Made by a program: the position numbers and the translations under genes
Part shown: positions 23,437-34,455 of the stretch, one piece after another
Layout: each line of letters starts with the position of its first letter
Numbering within the stretch: the first letter of the stretch is position 1
The notes under the pieces: generated by a model
Databases searched by the model: none
Told to the model about the DNA's origin: nothing
The model's input: the letters and a program-made list of their open reading frames with translations, nothing else
Origin: Phorcus lineatus
Taxonomy: Eukaryota; Mollusca; Gastropoda; Trochida; Trochidae
NCBI GenBank assembly: GCA_921293015.1
Contig: OV121093.1
Span: 26,670,622-26,734,621 of the forward strand
Direction: 5' to 3'
Length of the DNA stretch: 64,000 nt

Positions 23437-25504
23437 AGGGGGTTTATTCTATTGACACCGTTTTGTATCCCCAAATGGCAATATAGTTATTAATGAGGTT
23501 TCAACATACTATTGCTACGTCAATCGAATCTTTCCTTACGCTAATGAGCAATCCTTAAGTTTATTTGTTAATATAATAATGTCTTGCCATGAGTCAATGG
23601 CCTTCTACATAGGATCATATATATACTTCATAATAAGAAATTGAAAATTGAGATAGTAATCTAGAATGTGAATACCTCTGTGCGGCCTTAAGAATTGGTG
23701 TTCAGTTTGACTATGCTTTAAATCTTTTAATCATTGTTATTTCAAGGATAAAATAACTTGGGTTTCATTTGGAAAACAAAACTCAAGTTCACATTATTAG
23801 ATTCTTGAATGACTCTTGAACCACCCTGTATCTGAAGGCGATAGAAGGAATAACCAACTTCAAGAAATGGAACGTTACCGACGTCCCACAGATGCAACAT
23901 ACATTTCAATTGCTGCTGTTAACCAATTCCACTCTCATTATATCAGTAAGAGGGGTTCATTCTATCATCATGCAAGCTATTTGATTAGTACATGAACACT
24001 AGTGTCTAAAATAGGATGGCATGCTTGTGTTTTTGACGCACAAGTGTTTTTTAAATTTTTGAAGCCTTTTTATACTGCTAAGTTATTGACACAGAAAAAT
24101 CAGGACTTCTGAGCATAAGCTGGAAATACCATTTAGCATTTCATCGTACGTTATGTTACCTTGGTATCATCATATTGACAGAAAAAATCTCACTGCCATT
24201 CGTCATCCTTATATTTATCTTTTGAGAATGTATCTGGAGGGTTTATAGATGTATTCGTCTCTCAACAGGTGGTCAAAGGGCACCTTAGAAGCAAAGAAGA
24301 AAATAACAGGAAATTACCGCCCCTCATCAAAACACCGAATCAAAATACGTTTCTCTTCTCCGCAATCATACCATTCCACCAATCAAGTGACTCTCATCCT
24401 ATCGCCATTGTCACGCTATTTGATGCCACTGTCCATCCCCAGCTGTGTTGTGTACTTGACCAAAAGCAAAACCTCGCTGTATCAGAAGCAAAATTCATCC
24501 GCCAGTTCCAATATCAGGGAACTTTTCAAAACCTTGCGTCCTCTAGAACAAATGTCCCATACCCAGCCCGACAACTTGAATGCCAAGTTAATCCAGATAT
24601 CGACACACACCTCTCAATAGCTTTTAAATCATGCAGTAAGGACACAAACCAGTATCAGCCAATAGTGAGGCCTCTTGGAAACGCAGGGAAGCTGGGGATA
24701 TGTGCGAAGATAGCATACAACGAAAGTCTGAAGCAGGAGAGACTCGTTGAGTGGATGGAGTTTCAGAAGGTGATGGGGGTCGACAGGGTTGTTGTTTACA
24801 CCCTTGATATTTCTGAAAAAGTGCGGAACGTTTTCAAACTCTACTCAGACTTCGTCACCACTGTGCCTTACGAGTTACCAGGTGAGTATTCTCATTATGT
24901 CGATATAACATATTTCGCGGTTGTGTTTGGGAGAGAGGTAATTTGGGAAAAGAAGGTGGATTGTTTGGTCAGCTATACTATAAAGCAATTCCAATTAAGG
25001 TCGATGTCACCGTAAATAGACAATTATACTTACAGAAGCTGATTAACATTCTGCAAAGTAGTTCTACTAGATCATGAAAACATTATACTTACATGCACTT
25101 TAAACGCCAACTCAACTTTTTTCTAATGTTGATCTAAAAGCTTGTGAACGCAAAGAAGATTGGTACCTCCTTTTAAATTGTGACAGAAGTGACACACTTG
25201 GTATGTCAAAGTATTACATTCACATGTTTTTCTAAGGATACCATCGCAGAATAAATGAACAACTATGTATGCCACATGTGGCATTGCTTAACATTACTTA
25301 CAAATAACTTGGATATACCAAAGCACAAGACATGTCTTCTATTGCCTACCATTCGATTTATTTAATATGCAAAATATGAACTAACTGTTTGTAATAGTGT
25401 CAATGTAACCTTCACTATACACTGTGGCAATCATTGTATCAGACTCCTCACTGATTCGCTTGAGTCCTCGTAAGTAAACTTGAATAAGATTCAATCTTAT
25501 AGAA

Positions 25505-25706
25505 CTGTTCAATAGACAGTTAGGTTTTGATGCAATGCTACACTAATTTCTGAGTTGTACCACCCATGTTTTGTGAATTCAGACAAATATTCGCAAGTTT
25601 AATTGCTTTCAATAGCCACAATCATGTTGCGGGCTCTCCCCCTGCAGTAGCAATAGCAGCCCTCATACTCATGAAATCGGCACAAACCAAATCATCTCAA
25701 CTCATC
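25505..25706 (+). mobile_element. SINE family 1, old diverged fragment
   Basis: Recognisable by GATGCAATGCTACACTAATT, CCACCCATG, TAGCCACAATCATGTTGCGG and CCCTGCAGTAGCAATAGCAG. It is much more diverged than the other copies. It lies in a GT92 copy 1 intron. Confidence 0.75.
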
Positions 25707-26879
25707 TATGTCTGTCTACCTGTTTGAATGTCTTTCTGTCTATGGAACTGTCTCTGGAGTTCTTCAAATTTGGGTTAACATTATTGAGGATGGAACATCA
25801 CACAAACCTATATGCTTGGCTTGTAGCATTAACCATCTTGTTATGAATTGTATTTACAGGCAATATAATCAGGAGCATGAGGGCAGGAAACCGATCTTTC
25901 CCTCAATTCTCTCACGACGAGCAGGTTGCCGTGTTTGATCGCAAAGAACGATTATCAGGTTTTAGTCACGTGGCTGGCATCGACTTTGACGAGTTCCTGT
26001 GTCCAATGTCCAATGAAACGCTGAACGAACTTTTGAAAGTAACACATATGTGAAGACAGTTTTTTTCTCTGAACTCTATGGTTCATTATGTGTTAAGCAT
26101 GAAAATTATACTTTTTTCAAAACATTTCATTAAGAGGCATACCTCAGAGCTTGCATTATTGTTCAATATTGCACTAACGTTTTTCAATTCCATTTTAGAA
26201 ACTAACTAAAAGATTTATTAACATGCGATCAATTTATTTGCGACACTCGTGGAATATGATTAAGGGCTTAACAGTTAAACTGAAGACATGTTACATCAAT
26301 ACCTTTCAAATTTAGATCACCGCTTTTTTTGGCGACCAACCAATTGTGCCTTTTAGACAAATTGCCATTTTTATATATATTACACCTCGTAAAGAGCATT
26401 TGCGCAATTGCAGAAAAATATCTTTCATATCTCACCTAATTATCAAAAGGTTATTAGTAATGACAGAAAATAGAAAACATTGGTTATTATTTAATATTCA
26501 TTTTTCGGTGAGAGTTCACACGACTAGACCTCTCCAACTGAATAAGAAATCATACTATGCATGGCTATAGAAAACCCAATAAACTAACAGAAAAGTGGGT
26601 TTTTTTCAAGCTGAGATCAATAATGGTAGACAATGTATGTTTATATTTTAAAACATTGATTATACTATGTTTTCATTGCATTGTGGATCTTAAAGTTGCT
26701 TTTCCGGGGATAAAAATTTGCTATCTTCACGAAATAGCACGCACTTTTTATTGGAAAAGATAAAATAAATTGTGCTGTGGTTAGAACATTTTAGCCTACA
26801 TGCGATAACAATACAAATTGTAAAAAAACGAAAAGGTAAAGCAGTATTGAATGATCAGAAGCTTGAAGTCAGTATTGAC

Positions 26880-27198
26880 CAAGTGAGTGAGTTAGGGTTT
26901 AACGTGTTTTGAACAATATTTCAGTTATTAAACACGTGGATGACATGCATCCAAAAGAGAGTGGACAGATAAGGGTGGAAGGGATCGGAAGAATGAGGGA
27001 AAAAACGGGAAAGAAAGGCATAGTGAGAGATAGACAACAGGTTTTAGAAGGACTCAAATTTAGTCTGGCCTCTACCCGTCGACCGGTGAAGCTTGGGTGT
27101 CCCTGCCAGGAGCATTAAATCTCCAGCTGGCATAGCTCTTGGGGTCTCTGAAGCACGCAAACCACCACACTACGATAAGGTACCGAGTCCAGTGGTGG
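26880..27198 (-). mobile_element. SINE-like family 2, full-length, with target-site duplications
   Basis: On the plus strand it runs from GTGAGTGAGTTAGGGTTTAA to TACGATAAGGTACCGAGTCC. AGTATTGAC directly precedes it (26871-26879) and follows it (27199-27207), a target-site duplication. The (GTGA)n-type tail is at the left, so the element points to the minus strand. It lies in a GT92 copy 1 intron. Confidence 0.85.
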
Positions 27199-27942
27199 AG
27201 TATTGACAAAAGACAACCCCATTGTTCCCGTGATTATTATTGCCTTTGCCGATGTTACTGTTGTTTCTGATATTGTTATTGGTATTATTTGTTTTGGGTT
27301 TTTTGCTGTTGCTGCTGTTACTGTTGTTGTTATCATAACTATCATAGATGTTGTTTATATTTTAACCATTGTAATCATCAAGTCCCTATCTTCAGACAAC
27401 GCTTGCACGCAAACACCCCAAGGCTGGAGCGTTCTACTTCCACCAACAGTTTCACATCACTGACTGGCCTCCTTCCAACCCGGACCAGCCCCTCACGAGC
27501 CTCCAGTTCCAGAATTCCGTTCCTCCGCGATGGGAGTGTCAGAAGTTCATCTATAATCCAGAGCGAACCCAGTTTCATTTCAATCATTGTTTGCTTGATA
27601 TATACAATATAAGGGTTAAACATACCAAACTAAAATCACCAAAAAAGTAAAAACCTCATCGTGTATCAAACCTTAATCATAGGAAAATGATTAATTCCAA
27701 TCAGAATGGTTTACAGCAGTCTGACAAATGACATAACAACGAATGTATCTTTTTCTTTTTCAGTGTGAAAATCGATCCCAAGTTTTGCCGTCATACATCA
27801 TTACCGTGCTTGTCCTGCTTCCTGGAAGAACTGTCACACGCTCACCAAGCTACTGGACACTTACATAACACGTTATCGAACACCCCTTGTCGCAAGGGTC
27901 AAGGTCATGATGGAAAAGCTGTCAAAGGGAGATCACTCCTGA

Positions 27943-29261
27943 ATGGTTTTAAATATATGTTTTGAATTTGTCAGAGAATATGCATAGTCTTATTTTAAAG
28001 TTTGTTTCCCAAATATCACTTTCTTTAGAAGTGGTTTCGGGCACTTGATAGCTTCATTGAAAGTTTAATACCTTAATTGTAATCATGCACATGTCTGTGT
28101 TTTAGTATCTGCGATACAAGAATACTACAATTATTTTATTATTTATCTGTTTTTAGTAATTCTACATTGTCTCTTGGCAAAAAAAAGACATCTTCAGCTT
28201 TCAAAATATAACAATCACAATAACACGTTCTCAGTGGTTTAGATTACGATCATGTATCAGTCGCATATGTATATCAATCTCAATTCTTTTCAAGAATAAC
28301 ATAAAAAACAATACCGCCCCATTATGACGCAATGCATCAGCTAACAGTCAAACTCCTCATGATGCGGTATTGTTACCGTTGCTTATGAGAGTAATCAAGT
28401 TACCTGCAACTCTAAAATGACAAGGGGTAAAGACACATGTTGAAATCTACCTGCAAGTACATGGGGATTGGATGCAAATTTTTATCAATTCATTCTTTTT
28501 GTTAAGATTCATTCAAATTTTGGGGGGGGGGGGGGGGTTCGACCTGTCCGTCAAATCTCGCGCATGCGTAATTTCAGCCAATTGGATCGACAATAGCACC
28601 AGGCTAATTTGTCAAGTTGACTTCCAGGGACAAACAAACTGAAAATGTGGACATGTTTCGGTGGTGTTGCTCAAATTATAAGAATAACATTATGTTATTC
28701 CCAACAATTAATATTCAGCAATGTCACGGCATATGTATTTCTCAAAGCGTTTAGTAACATGGATTACCATTTTTTGTTGTTGAAATTGTGAAAACAGGGC
28801 CACAAACAGTAACTTGTTGGCAAAAAAAACAACAAAAAATAATTGACAATGAATATTACTTGTGGTTTATTTAGGCATATGATACTAATTTTTAAAGAAT
28901 GAGCTATATTTATTTAAACAAAAAATAATATACTTAATGAATTGCTGGATACAGTTGATTAAAAGCTAACATTTCACAAAACAACTGGTTGCAAATAATA
29001 CCTTATCCTTTTCACTGATGAATATCATGCTTTCAAATGCAGTTACGTAATGCAGTAAATAACAGTAGAATTATCAAAAAGAAAGAATATATTTAGAAAT
29101 AAACACAGCATCAAGTTTTGTGTGAACTGTGATTGCCTGGGGATCAATATCCCCACTTGATTTATTTACTACTTATTCAATTTAAAATTCTGTAAACAAT
29201 TTTAATCCATATACTGTATTTAAGGCGGTAATTTTCTATATTTGAAAAAAAGCCATTTCAT
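27943..29261. other. gene-free stretch with a poly-G tract
   Basis: AT-rich; a run of 16 G lies at 28522-28537. An 11-bp inverted pair (AACAATACCGC / GCGGTATTGTT) lies at about 28306-28377. No gene seen. Confidence 0.5.
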
Positions 29262-29273
29262 CTTTTCTTATAG
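29262..29273. repeat. target-site duplication of SINE family 1
   Basis: CTTTTCTTATAG occurs here and at 29597-29608. Confidence 0.9.
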
Positions 29274-29596
29274 AGGTGAGGTGAGGTGAGGTGAGTTGGT
29301 GTTTAAAGCCGCTTTCAAGATTATTTCACTTATATCGCGGCTGCTAGTATTAGTGCAGGGAGAAAGCCCGCAACACTGTTGTGGCTATGCATTGCGGTGA
29401 AACCTGCGAGCATCGGCTGGAACTAGCGAACCATGGGTGGTACTGCACTGAATTTCAGTGTAGCATTGCACCCAAACCTGACTGCGTGTAGAACAGTTCT
29501 CTACTGCAGACAAAGTTGCCGAGCCCCTGGCGGGATTCGAACCACGGACCTCCTGATCCGAAGCCGAACGCGCTAACCACTGCGCTATCCCGCCCC
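29274..29596 (-). mobile_element. SINE family 1, full-length, tRNA-derived
   Basis: A 323-bp element on the minus strand. Its head (29596 down to about 29523) is tRNA-like: TAGCGCAGTGG fits the RNA polymerase III A box, and GGTTCGAATCC is a perfect B box followed by CGCC. A ~210-bp body follows, then the tail CTTTAAACACCAACTCACC with CTCAC repeats. Perfect 12-bp target-site duplications flank it. It is the reference copy for the family; others lie at 7005, 17438, 25505, 52361 and 57413. Confidence 0.95.
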
Positions 29597-29612
29597 CTTT
29601 TCTTATAGACCA

Positions 29613-29930
29613 TATGGGATATCTAGAATATAATTTGGATGAATATGGGATATCTAGAATATGATTTGGATGAATATGGGATATCTAGAATATGATTTGG
29701 ATAAATATGGGATATCTAGAATGTGATTTGGATAAATATGGGATATCTAGAATATGATTTGGATGAATATGGGATATCTAGAAAATGATTTGGATGAATA
29801 TGATATATCTAGAATATAATTTGGATGAATATGGGATATCTAGAATATGATTTGGATGAATATGGGATATCTAGAATATGATTTGGATGAATATGGAATA
29901 TCTAGAACATGATTTTGGATGAATTTGTCC
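29613..29930. repeat. 31-bp tandem repeat, about ten units
   Basis: The unit contains TATGGGATATCTAGAATATG then ATTTGGATGAA and repeats head-to-tail with a few substitutions. There are no unique spacers. The array begins five bases after the right target-site duplication of the SINE. Confidence 0.96.
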
Positions 29931-30614
29931 AAATCCAGAACCCAAGTGACCCCTGTCGTGTACTTAAAATTGTTTGTGTTTGTAAAAAAATATGACTAAG
30001 AAGACTTACTTTAATATATCATCTGAATTTATCAGCGCTGATTCATAATTTGTTATATTCATTTACTGAATATATTTCTGTGACTTCTTTATATTTTAAA
30101 CTGTTTCAACGTTTGACTTTCAACCTCAGTTACTTGTTATAGTACTATTTTAATCTGTGATTCTGATTTATGTGATCAATGATATTTAGAAAATTCTGTT
30201 TGTGATTTCAATGATAGCCATTGAAGAATAAATAAGACACGTTTATACACAACCCACTGAATAGATTTAGAACTTCGACTAGTTGTAAACCTTTGTTCAA
30301 AAGAAAACTAACGAAATTTTGATGCAAACATGATTAATATTTTATTTACATGTTCTTTAAATCAATTGATAATATATTTGTATGATAAAATCTTTGTTCA
30401 ACGTTTTGAATGAAAGCGTAGACAGTAAATGACTAAAACTTTTGACAATTCATTTCTTATATTTTTTGTCTTAATTATGTTGACTAGCCTGGAAAACAAC
30501 GGTTGTAATACTGAGCGTCAACAAGCATGAGCGACATTGGCCTATATAACTACGTACAAATATTTCATTATTTGTCATACGAAGCTTTGGAATCTAAAAC
30601 AACTTACACTTGTT
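29931..30614. other. gene-free stretch, nothing recognised
   Basis: AT-rich, no coding or repeat signal seen. Confidence 0.45.
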
Positions 30615-31165
30615 ATACCCCCGCCTTACAGCTTAAGCGGGGGTATATAGCGTTCATTCTGTCCGTCCGTCTGTCACAAATCATTGTCCGGAGCATATCT
30701 CCTAAACTATACATGCTAGCTTCACCAAACTTCATACACTTATCAACCATGATCCCTAGATGTGCCTTTTTAGATCAAGAAATGATTTTTATTTTTCGCG
30801 GTTTCCATGGAAACATGACTAAAACAGTGATATTATGACTAAGTCCTTTGCCCGGAGTATATCTTCTAAACCGTACATGCTATCTTCACCAACCTTCATA
30901 CACTTATAAACCATGATCCATTGGTGCGCCTTTGAGGGCAAGACCAAAAATTTATTTTTATTTTTTGCGGTTTACATGGAAGGTTACTAAAACAATGAAT
31001 ATCTGACAAAGTGATTTTTCCTGAGCACATCTCCTAAACTATACATGCTAGCTTCAGAAAACTTAATACACTTATCAAACTTGATCCCTAAGTGAGCTTT
31101 TTGAGGGTTAGACCAACAAAGAAAGCCAGACTATAGTTTGAAGCTGTGCTCACTTCTTTACTTGT
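30615..31165 (+). repeat. hairpin-headed tandem repeat, three ~165-bp units
   Basis: It opens with the perfect inverted repeat TATACCCCCGC / GCGGGGGTATA (30617-30650), then CCGTCCGTCTGTC. After that come three diverged units, each with TCTCCTAAACTATACATGCT, CTTCATACACTTATCAACCA-like and GATCC(C/A) blocks, near 30700, 30860 and 31025. The segment ends near TGTGCTCACTTCTTTACTTG. Dispersed repeats starting with such a GGGGGTATA hairpin are common in invertebrate genomes. The 103-codon open frame at 30527-30838 runs through the repeat and is not a gene. Confidence 0.75.
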
Positions 31166-31887
31166 TTATTATAAGTGAAATAAAGCATTTTGCTGGTATC
31201 AGTATGTTTTGTAAGTTAACAATTCTGTAGATTGTTCAACTATTATATTGAAAGAATTTTCTCAGTGAAAAGCTGCTTGTTTACAAAGTGGCCGATGTTG
31301 ACGTATTTGATACGTATTTAGAATATAATATCATGAATGTTTTAAGGGTCAACCAAAATGTTAAACTTAGAAACATGTTCAAATTTATTTGTGTTATAAT
31401 CATGTACTAAATACACCTATGAATAAACAGGAATGTCCCCTTTAATTTTGTTTCAATAAAAAATACCTCGATAGGACTAGACTGTCCTTCGAAGTAATGT
31501 AGATTGGTTTCTTAATAATGAAAAACGAATCAATATAAAATCAAGGTATAGAAACTTGGACTGCCGAGGCAGTAGTTAGGTCTTCAAGACTTCCTCTTTG
31601 AGCTTTAGACAGTGTTTTACCTTCACATGTTTTTTTGTCATAGTGGTGAAAAGGTGTGTATTTCAAAGTACATATCACTAGTTTTCCAAAAGGCAAAGTT
31701 TGACCCATTCTCGTGACCTGAAGTGACTGTTTGCAAGCGATTATATTCTGAAGACCTTGTTAATGTCTAACTCTCATGCCAAAATCATAAAATTCCAAGC
31801 CTAGGTTTTTGCATTTAAGTGCCCTTGAAATTTTTACAATTTTGGTCAACTTTGAAAGGTCACAGCAACAAAAGTATTAATGTTGGA
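31166..31887. other. gene-free stretch, nothing recognised
   Basis: AT-rich, no motif found. Confidence 0.45.
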
Positions 31888-32190
31888 GTGAGTGAGTTAG
31901 TCGAGGTTTAACGTGCTTTGAACAATATTTCACTTAATAAACACGTGGATGACAAGCATCCTAAAGAGAGTGGACAGATCAGGGGAAAAGGGGTCGATAG
32001 GATGAGGAAAAAGACGGAAAGATAGGTATAGTAAGAGATAGAAAGCAGGTTTAAGTAGGTCTCAAATTTGGTCCGGCTTCTACCCTTCGACCTGTCCAGC
32101 CAGGAGCATGTAAGCTCCTGCTGGCATAGCTCACAGGGTCTCTGAAGCACGCAAACCACCACGATAAGGTATTGAGTCCAGTGGGAACTT
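31888..32190 (-). mobile_element. SINE-like family 2, near full-length
   Basis: It runs from GTGAGTGAGTTAGTCGAGGT to CGATAAGGTATTGAGTCCAG. It shares GACAAGCATCCTAAAGAGAG and the GGTCTCTGAAGCACGCAAAC block with the other copies. Confidence 0.85.
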
Positions 32191-32229
32191 TCTATTGCTG
32201 GAATTCAAAACCACAATGCTTCAGCTACA

Positions 32230-32815
32230 TTAAAGTCATTGTCTCATTTTTGCAAGGCAAATTGTAATAAATGCCGGACAAATAGTTCACCACTCGCAGA
32301 AATCTTTCCCCTGACGTTTGCAACAATTTTCAGAAATCTGCAGGCATTCTAGCCCTCAAAAATGAAGTTCAAACTGCCCTAACCTACCCGAATATTATGT
32401 TTTTAGAGAGCGTTAGTCCTCACCACGTCATTTCGCTAAGGCCGTTACGAAGAACACATAAAATTTCCCAGCTGAATATTCAATGAAAATAGCTAATAGC
32501 TTACGCTTTTTCTGATACAGAAATAACAAAAAGGTTGTCAACTCAATGAAGAATGCGTCTGTCGTAAGTATCGGCGCTGCGATGACTAGATTTCCGGTGT
32601 TTCGCACTCGCGATGGGATTGCACTTGATTCGGTACCTCATCGGTCTGAAACGGCATACGCCAATAAGCTGCTTCATCCAAAACTGTAAAACGGGCATAA
32701 CAATGAAAATCTATGCAAATGCGACAGGAAATATTTGTGTTAGTGATCAGATTTTGTTCGTGAAGAATAATTAGTTTAGTTTAGTTGCGTTACAAAAATG
32801 AGACTATGACTTTAA
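32230..32815. mobile_element. MITE with TTAA-flanked terminal inverted repeats
   Basis: The left end TTAAAGTCATTGTCTCATTT is the inverted repeat of the right end AAATGAGACTATGACTTTAA, with one mismatch. The ends include TTAA (32230-32233 and 32812-32815), which could be the target duplication. At 586 bp it has no transposase ORF and is non-autonomous. A deleted second copy lies at 9888-10146. The TTAA target suggests piggyBac, but the termini do not begin with CCC, so the superfamily is open. Confidence 0.8.
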
Positions 32816-33936
32816 GTATGAATTTCAGCTCTTGCAAGTATCTTCAGAGAAGAACATTTTCAAAGGCGAGTGGGGTTGGAACGGTAAAAAAATGCACTAA
32901 AACTAAGATGGTTCCCAAACCACGTGACCTACGAATTTGTCAAGATGTTATTATTTCAGTATTTGTTATTGCGCATCTTTTACTATATCTCGTTCACTAA
33001 AAAGTACAACTATTATTAAGAACCTATAAGAAATCGGATAATAACAATAGGTCTTCCAAACTTTGTCTACAATGACTAGAAATTTATAAAATCAGCCGAG
33101 ACAATTTTAAAGTTTTTTCAAAACACTATCAATTAGCAGAACTGAAATGTCTCGTGGTCACTGAAACGTGGTTCACGCCCGCGACATAGGGTATTGAGGA
33201 GGGGGCACAGTTTTCCCTTATTATAAATATTAATCTTTTAGCCTATGGCAACCGTACTTCTTTCATTCTTGGGAAAGGTACCGCTTTCCCTTTGGAAAGG
33301 ACGCATGTAAACAACACAGTGAAAGAGTCCAGTACGTTTCTGCGAGTTCATCGCGGCTTTAATATTAACATATCATTTTCTGTTTGTTATCAGAAAAGAT
33401 TGACACAGATACAGATGAGGAAATGAAAAGATCAGTTTTTGTTTCGGGAAACAATTATCCTTTAAAATGCTGTTGCTTTGGTGACCAAGCAGTACATTTG
33501 TAATTCAAGTAAAATTAATTTAGACTGGGTCCTTACAAAAAATAGAGTATATCTATTAAAACTTTATTTTAACTTTTATGTGAATAGTCCCATCCATAAA
33601 CATTATTTTATTTAATGTACTTAAAGCTATGCTAATACCGTTAATTCTCGCATAATAGAAGTGGGCGTGTCTAACATGTTAGCCATCTTGAAGTGGTTTT
33701 CTGCCTAGAATAAAGTTTCAACCTTTATATTTTAATCAAAACTTGTCTTTAAATAAAACTTTTATCATATGACAGCATAACTTTATTCAGCATACCTAAA
33801 GTAGCATTAGAATCTCAATCCATACCACCGTAACATACAGGTGGGCATGTCTCACATAGCAGCCATTTTGACCTTGGTCCGTGCAAAGAATAACAGTTTT
33901 ATCTTTATATACCATCGACATTTTTCTTTTAGTTAT
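32816..33936. other. gene-free stretch, nothing recognised
   Basis: It contains two similar blocks, around 33655-33700 and 33840-33880 (GTGGGC(G/A)TGTCT(A/C)ACAT followed by AGCCAT(C/T)TTGA). These suggest an old duplication with a ~180-bp period. No gene seen. Confidence 0.5.
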
Positions 33937-34092
33937 GGAGTGAGTGAGTTGGGGGTTTAACGTGCTGTCAACAATATTTCATTTATTAAACACGTGGATG
34001 ACAAGCATTCAAAAGAGAGTGGACAGATCAGGGAGAAAGGGGTCGAAAGGACAAGGGAAAGACGGAAAGAAAGGCATAGTGAGAGAGATATG
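33937..34092 (-). mobile_element. SINE-like family 2, 5'-truncated
   Basis: Only the tail half is present, from GTGAGTGAGTTGGGGGTTTA to AAAGGCATAGTGAGAGA, after which homology stops. Confidence 0.85.
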
Positions 34093-34321
34093 GAACTTCT
34101 TTGTTCAGTTTAATGTTAAAACAACATACATGAGCATCAACTATTCCAACAGGGAAGGCAAGTTCTTGAATTTCGAATGTTCCATGTTTGAAAATGATCG
34201 GAATCACTTTTGAAAAATTGTGTAACAAATAAAGTATTTCAATGATTAAAGTTCATTTCAATTCATTGGCAATTTCCTGGTTAGTTAATTTCCACAGCAG
34301 TAGTTCAAGGCCATGCCCTTC

Positions 34322-34455
34322 TCAGTAGTAAAAGGTACCATTGCGGAGCTGACTATCATGTAACACAGATTCAAGATCATAACGCAAGGACAGTGGAACA
34401 GCCCAGTAGTCTTTGTGTAGGTCGATCAGTGCGGTAGGAAGGATGGAAACTTTTG
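34322..34455 (-). pseudogene. possible terminal exon, unrecognised
   Basis: On the minus strand, a good acceptor (CATTTTGCTTCTTAAG|CA) opens a 134-nt exon. Read in phase 1, it gives SILPTALIDLHKDYWAVPL then SLRYDLESVLHDSQLRNG, and ends FYY followed by TGA. Stops bound the frame upstream inside the intron, as expected for a real exon. I do not recognise the protein and found no upstream exon within the next few kilobases on this strand. Confidence 0.35.

Larger units (their letters stand above)
23838..27942 (+). pseudogene. glycosyltransferase family 92 (GT92), copy 1, likely pseudogene
   Basis: Exons on the plus strand: possible 23838-23945 (ends TCA|GTAAGA); 24269-24881 (CAACAG| to |GTGAGT); 25860-26038 (TTTACAG| to |GTAACA); 27396 to about 27585; and a last exon 27764-27942. 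Phases agree through the fourth exon. Markers of the family, which transfers sugars in the Golgi: LGICAKIAYNES, ERLVEWMEFQKVMGVDRV, the metal-binding VAGIDFDEFLCP, FHITDWPPSNP, and the C-terminal VIHHYRACPASWK. Damage: compared with copy 2 (62-64 kb), the last exon has a 1-nt insertion before HHYR (near 27785), and exon 4 has lost its donor and diverges after NPERT. SINE copies lie in two introns. The joint between the last two exons is unresolved in both copies. Confidence 0.8.

Noticed and set aside
27203..27623. Several 80-107-codon ORFs on both strands
   Set aside because: They are shadows of the GT92 exon at 27396 or run through a GTT/GCT-rich intron stretch (27240-27350).
29523..29596. 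A functional tRNA gene on the minus strand
   Set aside because: The A and B boxes are good, but the sequence continues into a SINE body with a (CTCAC)n tail and target duplications, and the same head recurs at 57655-57738. It is the head of a SINE.
29613..29930. CRISPR-like regular repeats
   Set aside because: The 31-bp units abut each other with no spacers; it is a plain tandem repeat.
30527..30838. 103-codon ORF
   Set aside because: It runs through the hairpin-headed tandem repeat and uses codons produced by the repeat.
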